Source of the DNA: Sandaracinaceae bacterium | GTDB lineage: Bacteria > Myxococcota_A > Polyangia > Polyangiales > Sandaracinaceae | NCBI GenBank assembly: GCA_025056955.1 | Contig: JANWYL010000128.1 | Coordinates: forward strand, 282-8,245 | Length of the DNA: 7,964 nucleotides | Direction of reading: 5' to 3' | In this document: positions 1 through 5,850 of the stretch, one piece after another | Layout of the letters: every line of letters begins with the position of its first letter | How positions within the stretch are numbered: position 1 is the first letter of the stretch | Position numbers and translations under genes: made by a program | The notes under the pieces: generated by a model | Database searches by the model: none | The model's input: only the letters and a program-made list of their open reading frames with translations | What the model was told of the DNA's origin: nothing

Positions 1-483
1 TCAGCAGCAAGAAACAGCATGTATGAACAAGCCCGTGACCTCATTCGCGAGGCCCGTGAGGCAGGGCTTCCGACCGTCATCTGGAGCTATCCCCGAGGAG
101 GCATGAGCAAGCAAGGCGAAACGGCCCTCGATGTCGTGGCCTATGCCGCTCACATCGCTTGCCAGCTTGGCGCTCACATCATCAAAGTGAAGCCTCCAAC
201 TGCCCATATTGAGCGGGAAGATGCGAAAAAGCACTACGAAGGCATTCCCAAGGAAAGCTTGGCCGATCGGGTGGCCCACGTGGTGCGGGCAGCCTTCAAT
301 GGGAAGCGCATTGTCATCTTTTCGGGCGGCGAGGCCAAAAGCAAAGACGAGGTGCTTGACGAAGTCCGAAACATCCACCGAGGTGGGGGCTTCGGTTCAA
401 TCATGGGTCGCAACGCCTTTCAACGCCCCGAAAAAGAAGCCCTCGAGCTTTTGCGAGAAGTCATGATGATTTACAAGGGCTGA
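1..483 (+). CDS. fbaB: Class I fructose-bisphosphate aldolase, FbaB/DhnA type (C-terminal part)
   Basis: This enzyme interconverts fructose 1,6-bisphosphate with glyceraldehyde 3-phosphate and dihydroxyacetone phosphate through a Schiff-base lysine in the cytoplasm (glycolysis/gluconeogenesis). Frame 1 is open from the first base, so the N-terminus lies outside the window. About 160 residues are visible of a family that is usually about 260-350 long; the ATG at 19 is internal. In fragment numbering, the IIKVK strand holds the expected Schiff-base lysine (Lys62). The phosphate-binding SGG is at 108-110 and the second phosphate loop GRN is at 136-138 within SIMGRNAFQR. Order and spacing match E. 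coli FbaB and the archaeal-type class I aldolases. Stop TGA is at 481-483. It converges on pncB, 33 bases away. The family assignment is firm; a related DeoC/LsrF-type aldolase is much less likely. Confidence 0.9.
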   Translation, partial: SAARNSMYEQARDLIREAREAGLPTVIWSYPRGGMSKQGETALDVVAYAAHIACQLGAHIIKVKPPTAHIEREDAKKHYEGIPKESLADRVAHVVRAAFNGKRIVIFSGGEAKSKDEVLDEVRNIHRGGGFGSIMGRNAFQRPEKEALELLREVMMIYKG

Positions 484-516
484 GTGCAGGGCCCCTGGTT
501 ATAGGTCTCTTTGGGC

Positions 517-1971
517 CTAAGATCCCCTTTCCACGTTGCGAAGGAGTGCCTCCTTTTTTTCCCAAAAAGGCGCCCGCACCATGACCGGTGGGCGCTCGCC
601 CCGCTCGAAAGCATCAAGTGAACGGAGGGGTGGAGGCAATGAGGCAATGCCCTTGCGGACCCGTTTTTGTGCTGCCTCGAGAGGAGCAAAGGGTCGCACG
701 CGCTTCCCTTGCCGCATGGCAGCCGAAAGAAGAAGGCGAATTTGGGCAGGAGGTGGAAGCGAAAGGTGCTCCCCTTCGAGGTTGCACAAGGGGCCATCTC
801 GCGAGGAGAGATCATCTGCATCCCAAAGCCAATCAAAAAGGAAGGTGCCTTCCTGGTCCATGCAGCGCTCGACCTCAATGCGCCCAGGGATCGAGCGCTT
901 ATCTGGGTCTTCGCTGCGCTTGAAGCGTGGAACAAAGCGGCCACCCTCGTAAACAGCCGTCAGTTTATAGACACATCCAATTGCCGCCTGTTGCCCACCA
1001 GTGACAAGCCTCGTCCCCACGCCAAAGGCATCGATGGGTGCGCCCTTGCTCAAAAGATCGTCAATCAGGTATTCGTCCAAATCACCTGACGCGATGATTT
1101 GGGCTTGTTGAAACCCGGAATTGTCCAAAGCCACCCGCACCCTGCGTGAAAGCGTAAGGAGATCGCCTGAATCCAAGCGGATGCCCATAAGGCCCCCGGC
1201 CTTTTGGGCCACTTGAAGGGCGTGCCTTATGCCATGAGCCACCTCATAGGTATCGACCAGGTAGACCACCTCCTGACCAAATGCCTGAGCAAGCTTGGAA
1301 AACGCTTCTTTTTCGTCTGCGAAAAACTGCACCCATGAGTGGGCATGGGTGCCTTTCACGGGAATTCCAAACACCTTGCCTGCCAGCACGTTGCTTGTGG
1401 CCACACATCCACCGATGAAAGCCGCCCTTGAAGCAGAAAGAGCACCGTTTGGACCATGGGCCCGCCTGAGGCCAAATTCGATCACCGGCTTGCCACGGGC
1501 CGCTTGGACCACCCGCGAAGCTTTCGTCGCCACCAAAGACTCAAAACCGATCAAGTTCAGCAGCAAACCCTCAGCCAGCTGCGCCTGCCATACAGGTCCA
1601 GTCACACGCACCAAAGGCTCCTGCGCAAAAACGATTTCCCCCTCCTCCACCGCATCGATATCGCACCGAAACTCAAAATTGCGAAGAATTTCAAGAAAAG
1701 ATTCATCAAAAAGCACCTCCCCATCGCTTCTCCTCAGGCTTGCAAGATAGGCGAGATCGCTTTCTTCGAAACGCAAAGATTCGAGAATCGACACCGCATC
1801 GTCAATGCCCGCTGCCACAACGTAGCTCCCTCCAAAAGGCGGGCGACGAAAAAAAAGAGAAAAACTTGCAAGCTCTTCGGCACTCCCCACGCGGTGATGG
1901 GCACAAGCCATCGTGAGCTCGTAGAGATCCGTGAGCAAGGCCAGCCCTTGGGGATGCACCACATCGACCAT
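517..1971 (-). CDS. pncB: Nicotinate phosphoribosyltransferase
   Basis: The enzyme joins nicotinate to PRPP with ATP hydrolysis, giving nicotinate mononucleotide and diphosphate, the entry step of the Preiss-Handler NAD salvage pathway (EC 6.3.4.21, cytoplasmic). The 484 residues have the family's motifs in order: TDLYELTM (14-21), EFGLRRAHGPNGA (165-177), GTHAHSW (207-213, where His211 aligns with the histidine that is transiently phosphorylated), VDTYE (239-243), GIRLDSGDL (263-271), ASGDLDE (294-300) and GVGTRLVTG (317-325). The length fits the long form of the family. The ATG at 1971 follows AAGGAGG at a 7-base spacing, which settles the start. It is the last gene of the leftward block, 23 bases after the PP2C-like gene. 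Its final roughly 60 codons are proline- and arginine-rich and less conserved. The sequence gives no sign of inactivation. Confidence 0.95.
   Translation of the reverse strand: MVDVVHPQGLALLTDLYELTMACAHHRVGSAEELASFSLFFRRPPFGGSYVVAAGIDDAVSILESLRFEESDLAYLASLRRSDGEVLFDESFLEILRNFEFRCDIDAVEEGEIVFAQEPLVRVTGPVWQAQLAEGLLLNLIGFESLVATKASRVVQAARGKPVIEFGLRRAHGPNGALSASRAAFIGGCVATSNVLAGKVFGIPVKGTHAHSWVQFFADEKEAFSKLAQAFGQEVVYLVDTYEVAHGIRHALQVAQKAGGLMGIRLDSGDLLTLSRRVRVALDNSGFQQAQIIASGDLDEYLIDDLLSKGAPIDAFGVGTRLVTGGQQAAIGCVYKLTAVYEGGRFVPRFKRSEDPDKRSIPGRIEVERCMDQEGTFLFDWLWDADDLSSRDGPLCNLEGEHLSLPPPAQIRLLLSAAMRQGKRVRPFAPLEAAQKRVRKGIASLPPPLRSLDAFERGERPPVMVRAPFWEKKEALLRNVERGS
541..560 (+). terminator. Possible intrinsic terminator for the aldolase gene
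   Basis: On the plus strand, AAGGAG (541-546) and CTCCTT (550-555) form a perfect 6-bp stem around a TGC loop, and a run of seven T (554-560) overlaps and follows the stem. It lies 57 bases after the aldolase stop codon, which suits a Rho-independent terminator. It lies inside the 3' end of pncB on the opposite strand, where the same bases encode Glu-Lys-Lys-Glu-Ala-Leu-Leu. The match could therefore be a by-product of coding sequence. The stem is short, with three GC pairs. Confidence 0.4.
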
Positions 1972-1978
1972 CCGTGAG

Positions 1979-1985
1979 CCTCCTT
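1979..1985 (-). promoter_or_regulatory. Ribosome binding site of pncB
   Basis: On the minus strand this reads AAGGAGG, seven bases before the ATG at 1971. It is the strongest Shine-Dalgarno match in the window and fixes the pncB start. It lies within the 23-base gap after the PP2C-like gene. Confidence 0.8.
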
Positions 1986-1994
1986 GTGCTCTTT

Positions 1995-2669
1995 TTAGCG
2001 CATTGCTTGGTGCAAAGACCCTGTGATCCGAAGCGCAAAAGCCGCTCCCCCAACACCCGCCTTCATCGCAGGCTCAAGCAACAACCCAACAAGCTCCTGG
2101 GGAGATGGAGAGGCGCGCTGCTCTAAAAGGCAGCCGACCGATTCAACGGCCGCGCTTGAAAAAGCAATGTCAGAACCGCCAAAAACGATGCTTGGAAGCT
2201 CAAGCCCCTTCGTGCAGTGGCTGATTTTTCCCCCTCCCACAATCCCCCGCTCATTCCCCTCGCGAGGCGTCAAACGCTCTGGCACTTTTTGGTGAAACAC
2301 ATAAACCCGACAAGGACCTGTGCTCAGCACATGCATCATCCCCTCAGAATCAATTCCCATCAAAGCCACCGCCAGATCAGGCTGAATCAACTCAATCAGT
2401 TGACCGCAAAGCACAAGCATCTCCTGCCGCATCACCCCAATCACGTGAACCAAGCGATCAGGCAATGATGAAGCCCTCGCACTTTGAAAGGCGTTGCAAG
2501 CGCTGGTGAGCACACGAGGCAAAATCAAAGGCCCAAAGCGGGGTAGTCCCATGAGCGAAAAGGCAACAAAAACAGAAGCATCCTCATCAACCAAATGCAC
2601 CATGTGGCAGGTGATGGCCCCCTGACGAACCCTCGTTGGAACCGCGGCAAGGTAATGCTCTTTCATCAT
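1995..2669 (-). CDS. Degenerate PP2C-like (PPM-fold) protein, probable pseudophosphatase
   Basis: This 224-residue protein resembles bacterial PP2C-type Ser/Thr phosphatases in layout but lacks the signature residues. TRVRQGAIT (12-20) sits where PP2C has RxxNED. SVFVAFSLMG (32-41) sits where the family has (V/A)DGMGG. DLAVALMGID...LSTGPCRVYVF (98-125) matches the ...ANVGDSRAYL strand pair, with GDSR replaced by TGPCR. GGSDIAFSSAAVES (164-177) matches GDxLLLCSDGLTD without its Asp-Gly. GVGGAAFALRI (205-215) takes the place of GGxDNITVVVVR. The acidic residues that bind Mn/Mg are thus all missing, so catalysis is unlikely; a binding or regulatory role is an inference. No signal peptide or membrane segment is seen. 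The start ATGATG at 2669 follows AAAGGA at a 6-base spacing, and the gene begins 3 bases after the permease stop, so coupling is likely. Fold assignment is by eye and moderate; it may be an unrelated hypothetical protein. Confidence 0.5.
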   Translation of the reverse strand: MMKEHYLAAVPTRVRQGAITCHMVHLVDEDASVFVAFSLMGLPRFGPLILPRVLTSACNAFQSARASSLPDRLVHVIGVMRQEMLVLCGQLIELIQPDLAVALMGIDSEGMMHVLSTGPCRVYVFHQKVPERLTPREGNERGIVGGGKISHCTKGLELPSIVFGGSDIAFSSAAVESVGCLLEQRASPSPQELVGLLLEPAMKAGVGGAAFALRITGSLHQAMR

Positions 2670-2672
2670 CTT

Positions 2673-3452
2673 TCATCCTTTGTCCATTTGGCATTCACTT
2701 ATGCTGACCAAAGCTGCACCAAATGAACCAAAAATCAAAAAAAACAAAAAAAGCACAAACAAAGCCAAGCCAGGCCCAACTTCTGGTACAGTCTCAGGCA
2801 TCCATCCTCCAAGTTCAATGCCCGCCAAGCGTTGGGCCCAGAAGCCAATAGAAATAAATCGAAAAGCAAATGGCATGGCACCAAACCCAAATTCGAATAT
2901 GACAAAGTATATCAAGGATAGGAACCTTCCACTTTCTCCAAGCGCAACTCCGAAAATCAGTGGAATCCAAGTGTAACAAAAAGCCAAAAAAAACAGAGAT
3001 ATCATTACCCTCAATGAAATACCAAAAGAAGCAACCAAAAACATCGGATTGGAAAAATAAGATCCAAAAAGAAAAATCAAAAAAAGCAAACAAATCACCA
3101 AAGACGAGAGAGAAGAAATGGCTAAATGCTCAGCACATAACCATGCAAATCGTGGGATAGGACGGGTAAAAAAATAAGCGATCCTGTGTCTTTCTTCCGA
3201 GATCAACGCAACTCCAAGAGAAAACGGAAAAATAAAAACAAATAGATTGAAAAAGGCCAAACGGGTCGATTGCTCGAAAAACGCTTGGACATCATCCAGA
3301 CCAGTAAGGTATCTGGCCAGGACTAACGCGAGCACACCGATTGCACCCCCTGCGCTGCCAAACCAAAAGCGTCGTGATCTCAGAATCCGTTTCAGAAAAA
3401 AACGAAAAAGAATCGCAATTGAAGAAGCAAAAGAAGGAGCAGGCATCGTCAT
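2673..3452 (-). CDS. ABC-2 type transporter permease (distal subunit)
   Basis: A 259-residue polytopic inner-membrane protein and probable membrane subunit of an ABC exporter. About six hydrophobic segments are visible, near residues 31-50, 64-85, 103-130, 145-170, 176-197 and 227-249. The stretch ISEERHRIAYFFTRPIPR (84-101) after the second segment is the coupling-loop signature of ABC-2 permeases (SEE-R...-L-RP-SR). The start ATG at 3452 overlaps the ATPase stop as ATGA. No good Shine-Dalgarno sequence precedes it, so translation probably depends on coupling; an ATG two codons later is an alternative. The gene is clearly more AT-rich than its neighbours and, near its 3' end, carries homopolymers of 8 and 7 (A on the plus strand). 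The substrate cannot be told from sequence. Confidence 0.85.
   Translation of the reverse strand: MTMPAPSFASSIAILFRFFLKRILRSRRFWFGSAGGAIGVLALVLARYLTGLDDVQAFFEQSTRLAFFNLFVFIFPFSLGVALISEERHRIAYFFTRPIPRFAWLCAEHLAISSLSSLVICLLFLIFLFGSYFSNPMFLVASFGISLRVMISLFFLAFCYTWIPLIFGVALGESGRFLSLIYFVIFEFGFGAMPFAFRFISIGFWAQRLAGIELGGWMPETVPEVGPGLALFVLFLFFLIFGSFGAALVSISECQMDKG
2676..2681 (-). promoter_or_regulatory. Ribosome binding site of the PP2C-like gene
   Basis: The minus strand reads AAAGGA six bases before the first of two tandem ATG codons at 2669 and 2666. The site overlaps the last codons and stop of the upstream permease gene, as expected for translational coupling. Either ATG could serve; the difference is one residue. 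Confidence 0.6.
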
Positions 3453-4390
3453 GAATGACGCACATTTCGCTTGATCAGCTCTTGAAACAATGCATCGAGG
3501 CGGTCATCTGGCGAAACGATTGAATGGATCTCAAATTCTCCCAAAATCGCTTCTCTTAAAATCGATTCATAAAGCAAATCCGCATTTTTTGAAGAAAACT
3601 CGACAAGCGATGGGTCGAGGAACTCAATCTTTTCTATTTCATGAAAAGTCTCAAGCAATCGCAAAGCGAGCTCGCGGGGTCGATCGCATTCAACGCGCAC
3701 GCGATGCACGTATCCCTGCAGCATTTCTCGAATGGCCTGTGCATCGCCCAAAGCGAGAAGGTGTCCTTTGACCAATAAAAGGATCTGATTGGTAAGCGCT
3801 TCGATTTCAGAAAGCACGTGGCTCGAAAAGAGGATGGTGGCCCCCTCTGCTCCCCGTCGATGGATTTCTCGCATCATTGCGTGGCGTGATAAGGGATCAA
3901 CGCCTGCCATGGGCTCATCAAGCAAAATCACTTCTGGATCGTGAACGAGGGCTTGGGCCAGCTTGACCCGCTGCCTCATGCCACGGCTGTAGTTGCGCGC
4001 AGGGCGGTCCATGACCGGCCCCAGCTCCAGCTGCTCGAGAATGGCCCGTGAGCGAGAGGAGGCTTCTTCTCTTGAAAAGCCATTGAGCTCCGCCATCGTT
4101 GAAACGAATTCAAAGGCACTCATCTCCGGAAACACTGCGTCTGGCTCAGGGCAAAAGCCAATCCGCCCAAGCACCCGCGGATTGGCAAAAGGCGCTTCCC
4201 CGCACACTTCAATCCTCCCAAGGCTTGGAGCAATCAAGCCAGCAATCAGGCGCATGAGGGTGGTCTTGCCCGAGCCATTTGGGCCAAGGAGGCCCCATAT
4301 TCCAGGCCCCAACTCAAAATCCAAGTTTGCCAGTGCCCTTACCCGCCCATGCCACCGTGACAAGCCGAGTGCCCGCACCTTGGGCATCAT
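3449..4390 (-). CDS. ABC transporter ATP-binding protein (ABC-2 / NatA-like)
   Basis: The 313-residue nucleotide-binding subunit of the exporter hydrolyses ATP at the cytoplasmic face. Seen in order: Walker A GPNGSGKTT (36-44), a Q-loop region FCPEPD (79-84) in which Glu stands in place of Gln, a signature YSRGMRQRV (134-142) in place of LSGGQ, Walker B VILLDEP (154-160), the D-loop GVD (163-165) and the switch histidine in SSHVL (His190). A C-terminal domain of about 100 residues follows, as in NatA/CcmA-type exporter ATPases. The start is taken as ATG 4390, which overlaps the upstream stop as ATGA and follows GGAGG at 5 bases. A GTG at 4441 would give 17 more residues but lacks these supports and lies deep in the previous gene. 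Flanking genes encode its two permeases. Confidence 0.93.
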   Translation of the reverse strand: MMPKVRALGLSRWHGRVRALANLDFELGPGIWGLLGPNGSGKTTLMRLIAGLIAPSLGRIEVCGEAPFANPRVLGRIGFCPEPDAVFPEMSAFEFVSTMAELNGFSREEASSRSRAILEQLELGPVMDRPARNYSRGMRQRVKLAQALVHDPEVILLDEPMAGVDPLSRHAMMREIHRRGAEGATILFSSHVLSEIEALTNQILLLVKGHLLALGDAQAIREMLQGYVHRVRVECDRPRELALRLLETFHEIEKIEFLDPSLVEFSSKNADLLYESILREAILGEFEIHSIVSPDDRLDALFQELIKRNVRHS

Positions 4391-5295
4391 TTGAGCCTCC
4401 GAACCATCGATGCGACCCGCAAGTGGGTGAGATGAAAGCACAGCCCACCCAAAAAGATGAGCACCACCAGGGCAAAAAACCAGGAAACGCGAGCCTCAGC
4501 CCCAAGGCCTAAAAGCCCGCTTGTCACTGCATCAAAAAGAAAGAAAAGCGAAAACAGGCGAAACCAAGGAAAACTCCCACCTGAGTAAGAGTCAGCCAAA
4601 GCCACAGCAAGCAGCGGAACAATCCAAACGATCAACCATGTCACCACCCCCAAAGCGCGACTCGAAGAAAGCGAAGAGATGGCAATCGAAGACGAAGAAA
4701 AAACAAAAGCAAGAAGCAAGGAATGAAAAACAACGTGGAAAAATAAAAGGACCTCCTCTAAGCGGGCATGAGGAGGAGAAGTGGCCACATCAACCATTAA
4801 AACAAAGCCTCCAGCCGCCACGCTAAATCCAAAAATCAGAAGAAAAAGTGCACCCACCCGACCAATCATGTAGTGGATAGGAGCCAAAGGCTTTGAAAAG
4901 TAAAGCACAAAAGCCCGGTGGCTCATGTCATCGGCAATCGCCATGGCACCGCTTCCAAGCGTTACGAGGAAGGCAAAAATCACATTCGCATCTAAGACAA
5001 AATGGAGCACGTGACGGCTTAGCCTGCCTTCATCAACAAAATTGGGCAGATGGCCCACAAGCCCACGCAAAGCCACAAGCACAATCGCCCCAAGCAGGGG
5101 GTAGAAGGCAGAAGCCACGAGGGCAATTCGCACAAGCCAGTTTGCTGTATCTCGCAAAAAAGCAGCTCTCAAAATCACCCATGCCTTCACCCAAGAGGGT
5201 GAGCGAGGCCCTCTATACGGCAGGTACTCAAATTCACGAAGGATGGCCCTCTGGGATTGCGATGGGACTTCCCCTGAACCGGTCAACGGGCTCAT
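4387..5295 (-). CDS. ABC-2 type transporter permease (proximal subunit)
   Basis: A 302-residue integral membrane protein and probable partner of the ATPase encoded next to it. After a polar N-terminal segment of about 50 residues there are about six hydrophobic stretches, near 54-77, 98-120, 141-169, 182-207, 214-234 and 270-290. The loop DDMSHRAFVLYFSKPL (122-137) after the second segment matches the ABC-2 permease coupling motif (E-R...-L-SKP-R). It has the same layout as the distal permease but little obvious identity to it, so the two may form a heterodimer. The start ATG at 5295 overlaps the stop of the Mpo1-like gene (ATGA). No clear Shine-Dalgarno is seen, so coupled translation is likely. 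The stop TGA at 4387-4389 overlaps the ATPase start. The substrate is unknown. Confidence 0.82.
   Translation of the reverse strand: MSPLTGSGEVPSQSQRAILREFEYLPYRGPRSPSWVKAWVILRAAFLRDTANWLVRIALVASAFYPLLGAIVLVALRGLVGHLPNFVDEGRLSRHVLHFVLDANVIFAFLVTLGSGAMAIADDMSHRAFVLYFSKPLAPIHYMIGRVGALFLLIFGFSVAAGGFVLMVDVATSPPHARLEEVLLFFHVVFHSLLLAFVFSSSSIAISSLSSSRALGVVTWLIVWIVPLLAVALADSYSGGSFPWFRLFSLFFLFDAVTSGLLGLGAEARVSWFFALVVLIFLGGLCFHLTHLRVASMVRRLK
4396..4400 (-). promoter_or_regulatory. Ribosome binding site of the ABC ATPase gene
   Basis: The minus strand reads GGAGG five bases before the ATG at 4390. It lies inside the last codons of the upstream permease gene and decides the start in favour of 4390 over the in-frame GTG at 4441. 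Confidence 0.75.
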
Positions 5296-5822
5296 GCTTC
5301 GATGGGATGGCTCAACTTGACTTGAATCCCGGGCACTTCATCGCCTTTGGAGGTGGGCTCTTTGAGCCCCAAGGCCTCGAGGGGATCGCCGCTCCACAGC
5401 TTTCCCCGCAGCATGAGGCTCCACATGCGGAGATCGCCAAAAAAAGACCAAATCGGGTACTCGAAAGTCGCTGGCCGGTTTTTCTCGAAAAAGAAATGAC
5501 CAAGCCACGCGCAGCCATACGCAAATGCGACTCCTCCCGGAAAAGTCAAAGGGGCAGCAAAGCTCGGGATCGCCAAAAGCAAGGCCACGTGCTTCAATGG
5601 GGCACCTTTTGCCTCCTCCTCTGCCCCCAAAGTGGCGATGCTGCCAAAGGCTGCCATCGCTAGGGAAAAGCGCGTTGGCCGCATGATCAGGCTTGCCCCC
5701 AAAGAAGCCACCCACCCAGTTGTCCCAATAAAATGCAACCACCGCGAGCGCGGATCGCGATGCTGGGAAAGGTAATAGGGCCAAAACTCCTCAAAGGATT
5801 GAAAGCGCGGCTTCTCGTCCAT
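5292..5822 (-). CDS. Mpo1-like / DUF962 family membrane protein
   Basis: This 176-residue protein carries the hallmarks of the DUF962 (YGL010w/Mpo1) family. At the N-terminus, FEEFWPYYLSQHRDPRSRWLHF (10-31) holds His21 and His30. Hydrophobic segments follow near 33-66 and 78-105. The conserved block AWLGHFFFEKNRPATFEYP (105-123) holds His109, and SFFGDLRMW (126-134) comes after it. Yeast Mpo1 is an Fe(II)-dependent dioxygenase that shortens 2-hydroxy fatty acids by alpha-oxidation, and these histidines match the candidate metal ligands. Activity in this bacterial homologue is inferred only. The ATG at 5822 is the only sensible start. A GAGG lies about 15 bases upstream, too far for a good site. 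The stop overlaps the ABC permease start by 4 bases, and the amino-acid permease ends 28 bases upstream, so it appears to be the first gene of the exporter module. Confidence 0.85.
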   Translation of the reverse strand: MDEKPRFQSFEEFWPYYLSQHRDPRSRWLHFIGTTGWVASLGASLIMRPTRFSLAMAAFGSIATLGAEEEAKGAPLKHVALLLAIPSFAAPLTFPGGVAFAYGCAWLGHFFFEKNRPATFEYPIWSFFGDLRMWSLMLRGKLWSGDPLEALGLKEPTSKGDEVPGIQVKLSHPIEA

Positions 5823-5850
5823 GGCTTTGATTGAGCCTCAAAAGATCGCC

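Noticed and set aside
1..378. Minus-strand open frame opposite the aldolase.
   Set aside because: The plus frame carries the aldolase active-site lysine and both phosphate-binding motifs. The reverse frame has no family resemblance.
488..518. Hairpin candidate between the aldolase and pncB stop codons (GGCCC at 490-494 with GGGCC at 513-517).
   Set aside because: The stem is only 5 bp with an 18-base loop, and there is no T run on either strand, so it does not support a terminator call.
1456..1977. Plus-strand open frame of 173 codons opposite pncB.
   Set aside because: It is antisense to strongly conserved catalytic motifs of pncB and has a low-complexity basic composition. It is not a gene.
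2731..3120. A-rich tracts on the plus strand considered as a repeat array, origin or intergenic regulatory DNA.
   Set aside because: There is no regular repeat unit or spacing, and the minus strand is an uninterrupted membrane-protein frame rich in Phe and Leu, which accounts for the tracts.
4391..4441. Longer form of the ABC ATPase starting at GTG 4441.
   Set aside because: ATG 4390 has GGAGG at 5 bases and the ATGA overlap seen at neighbouring junctions. The extra 17 residues precede the usual start of the domain and show no recognisable conservation.
4893..5663. Plus-strand open frame of 256 codons opposite the permease and Mpo1-like genes.
   Set aside because: It is rich in Gln, Lys, Arg and Pro with no recognisable domain, and it lies antisense to two genes with clear family motifs. 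It is a shadow frame.
5823..5850. Possible internal promoter or terminator in the 28-base gap before the Mpo1-like gene.
   Set aside because: Only a 4-bp GGCT/AGCC stem without a T run is present, and there is no room for a promoter with -35 and -10 boxes. None was recognised.
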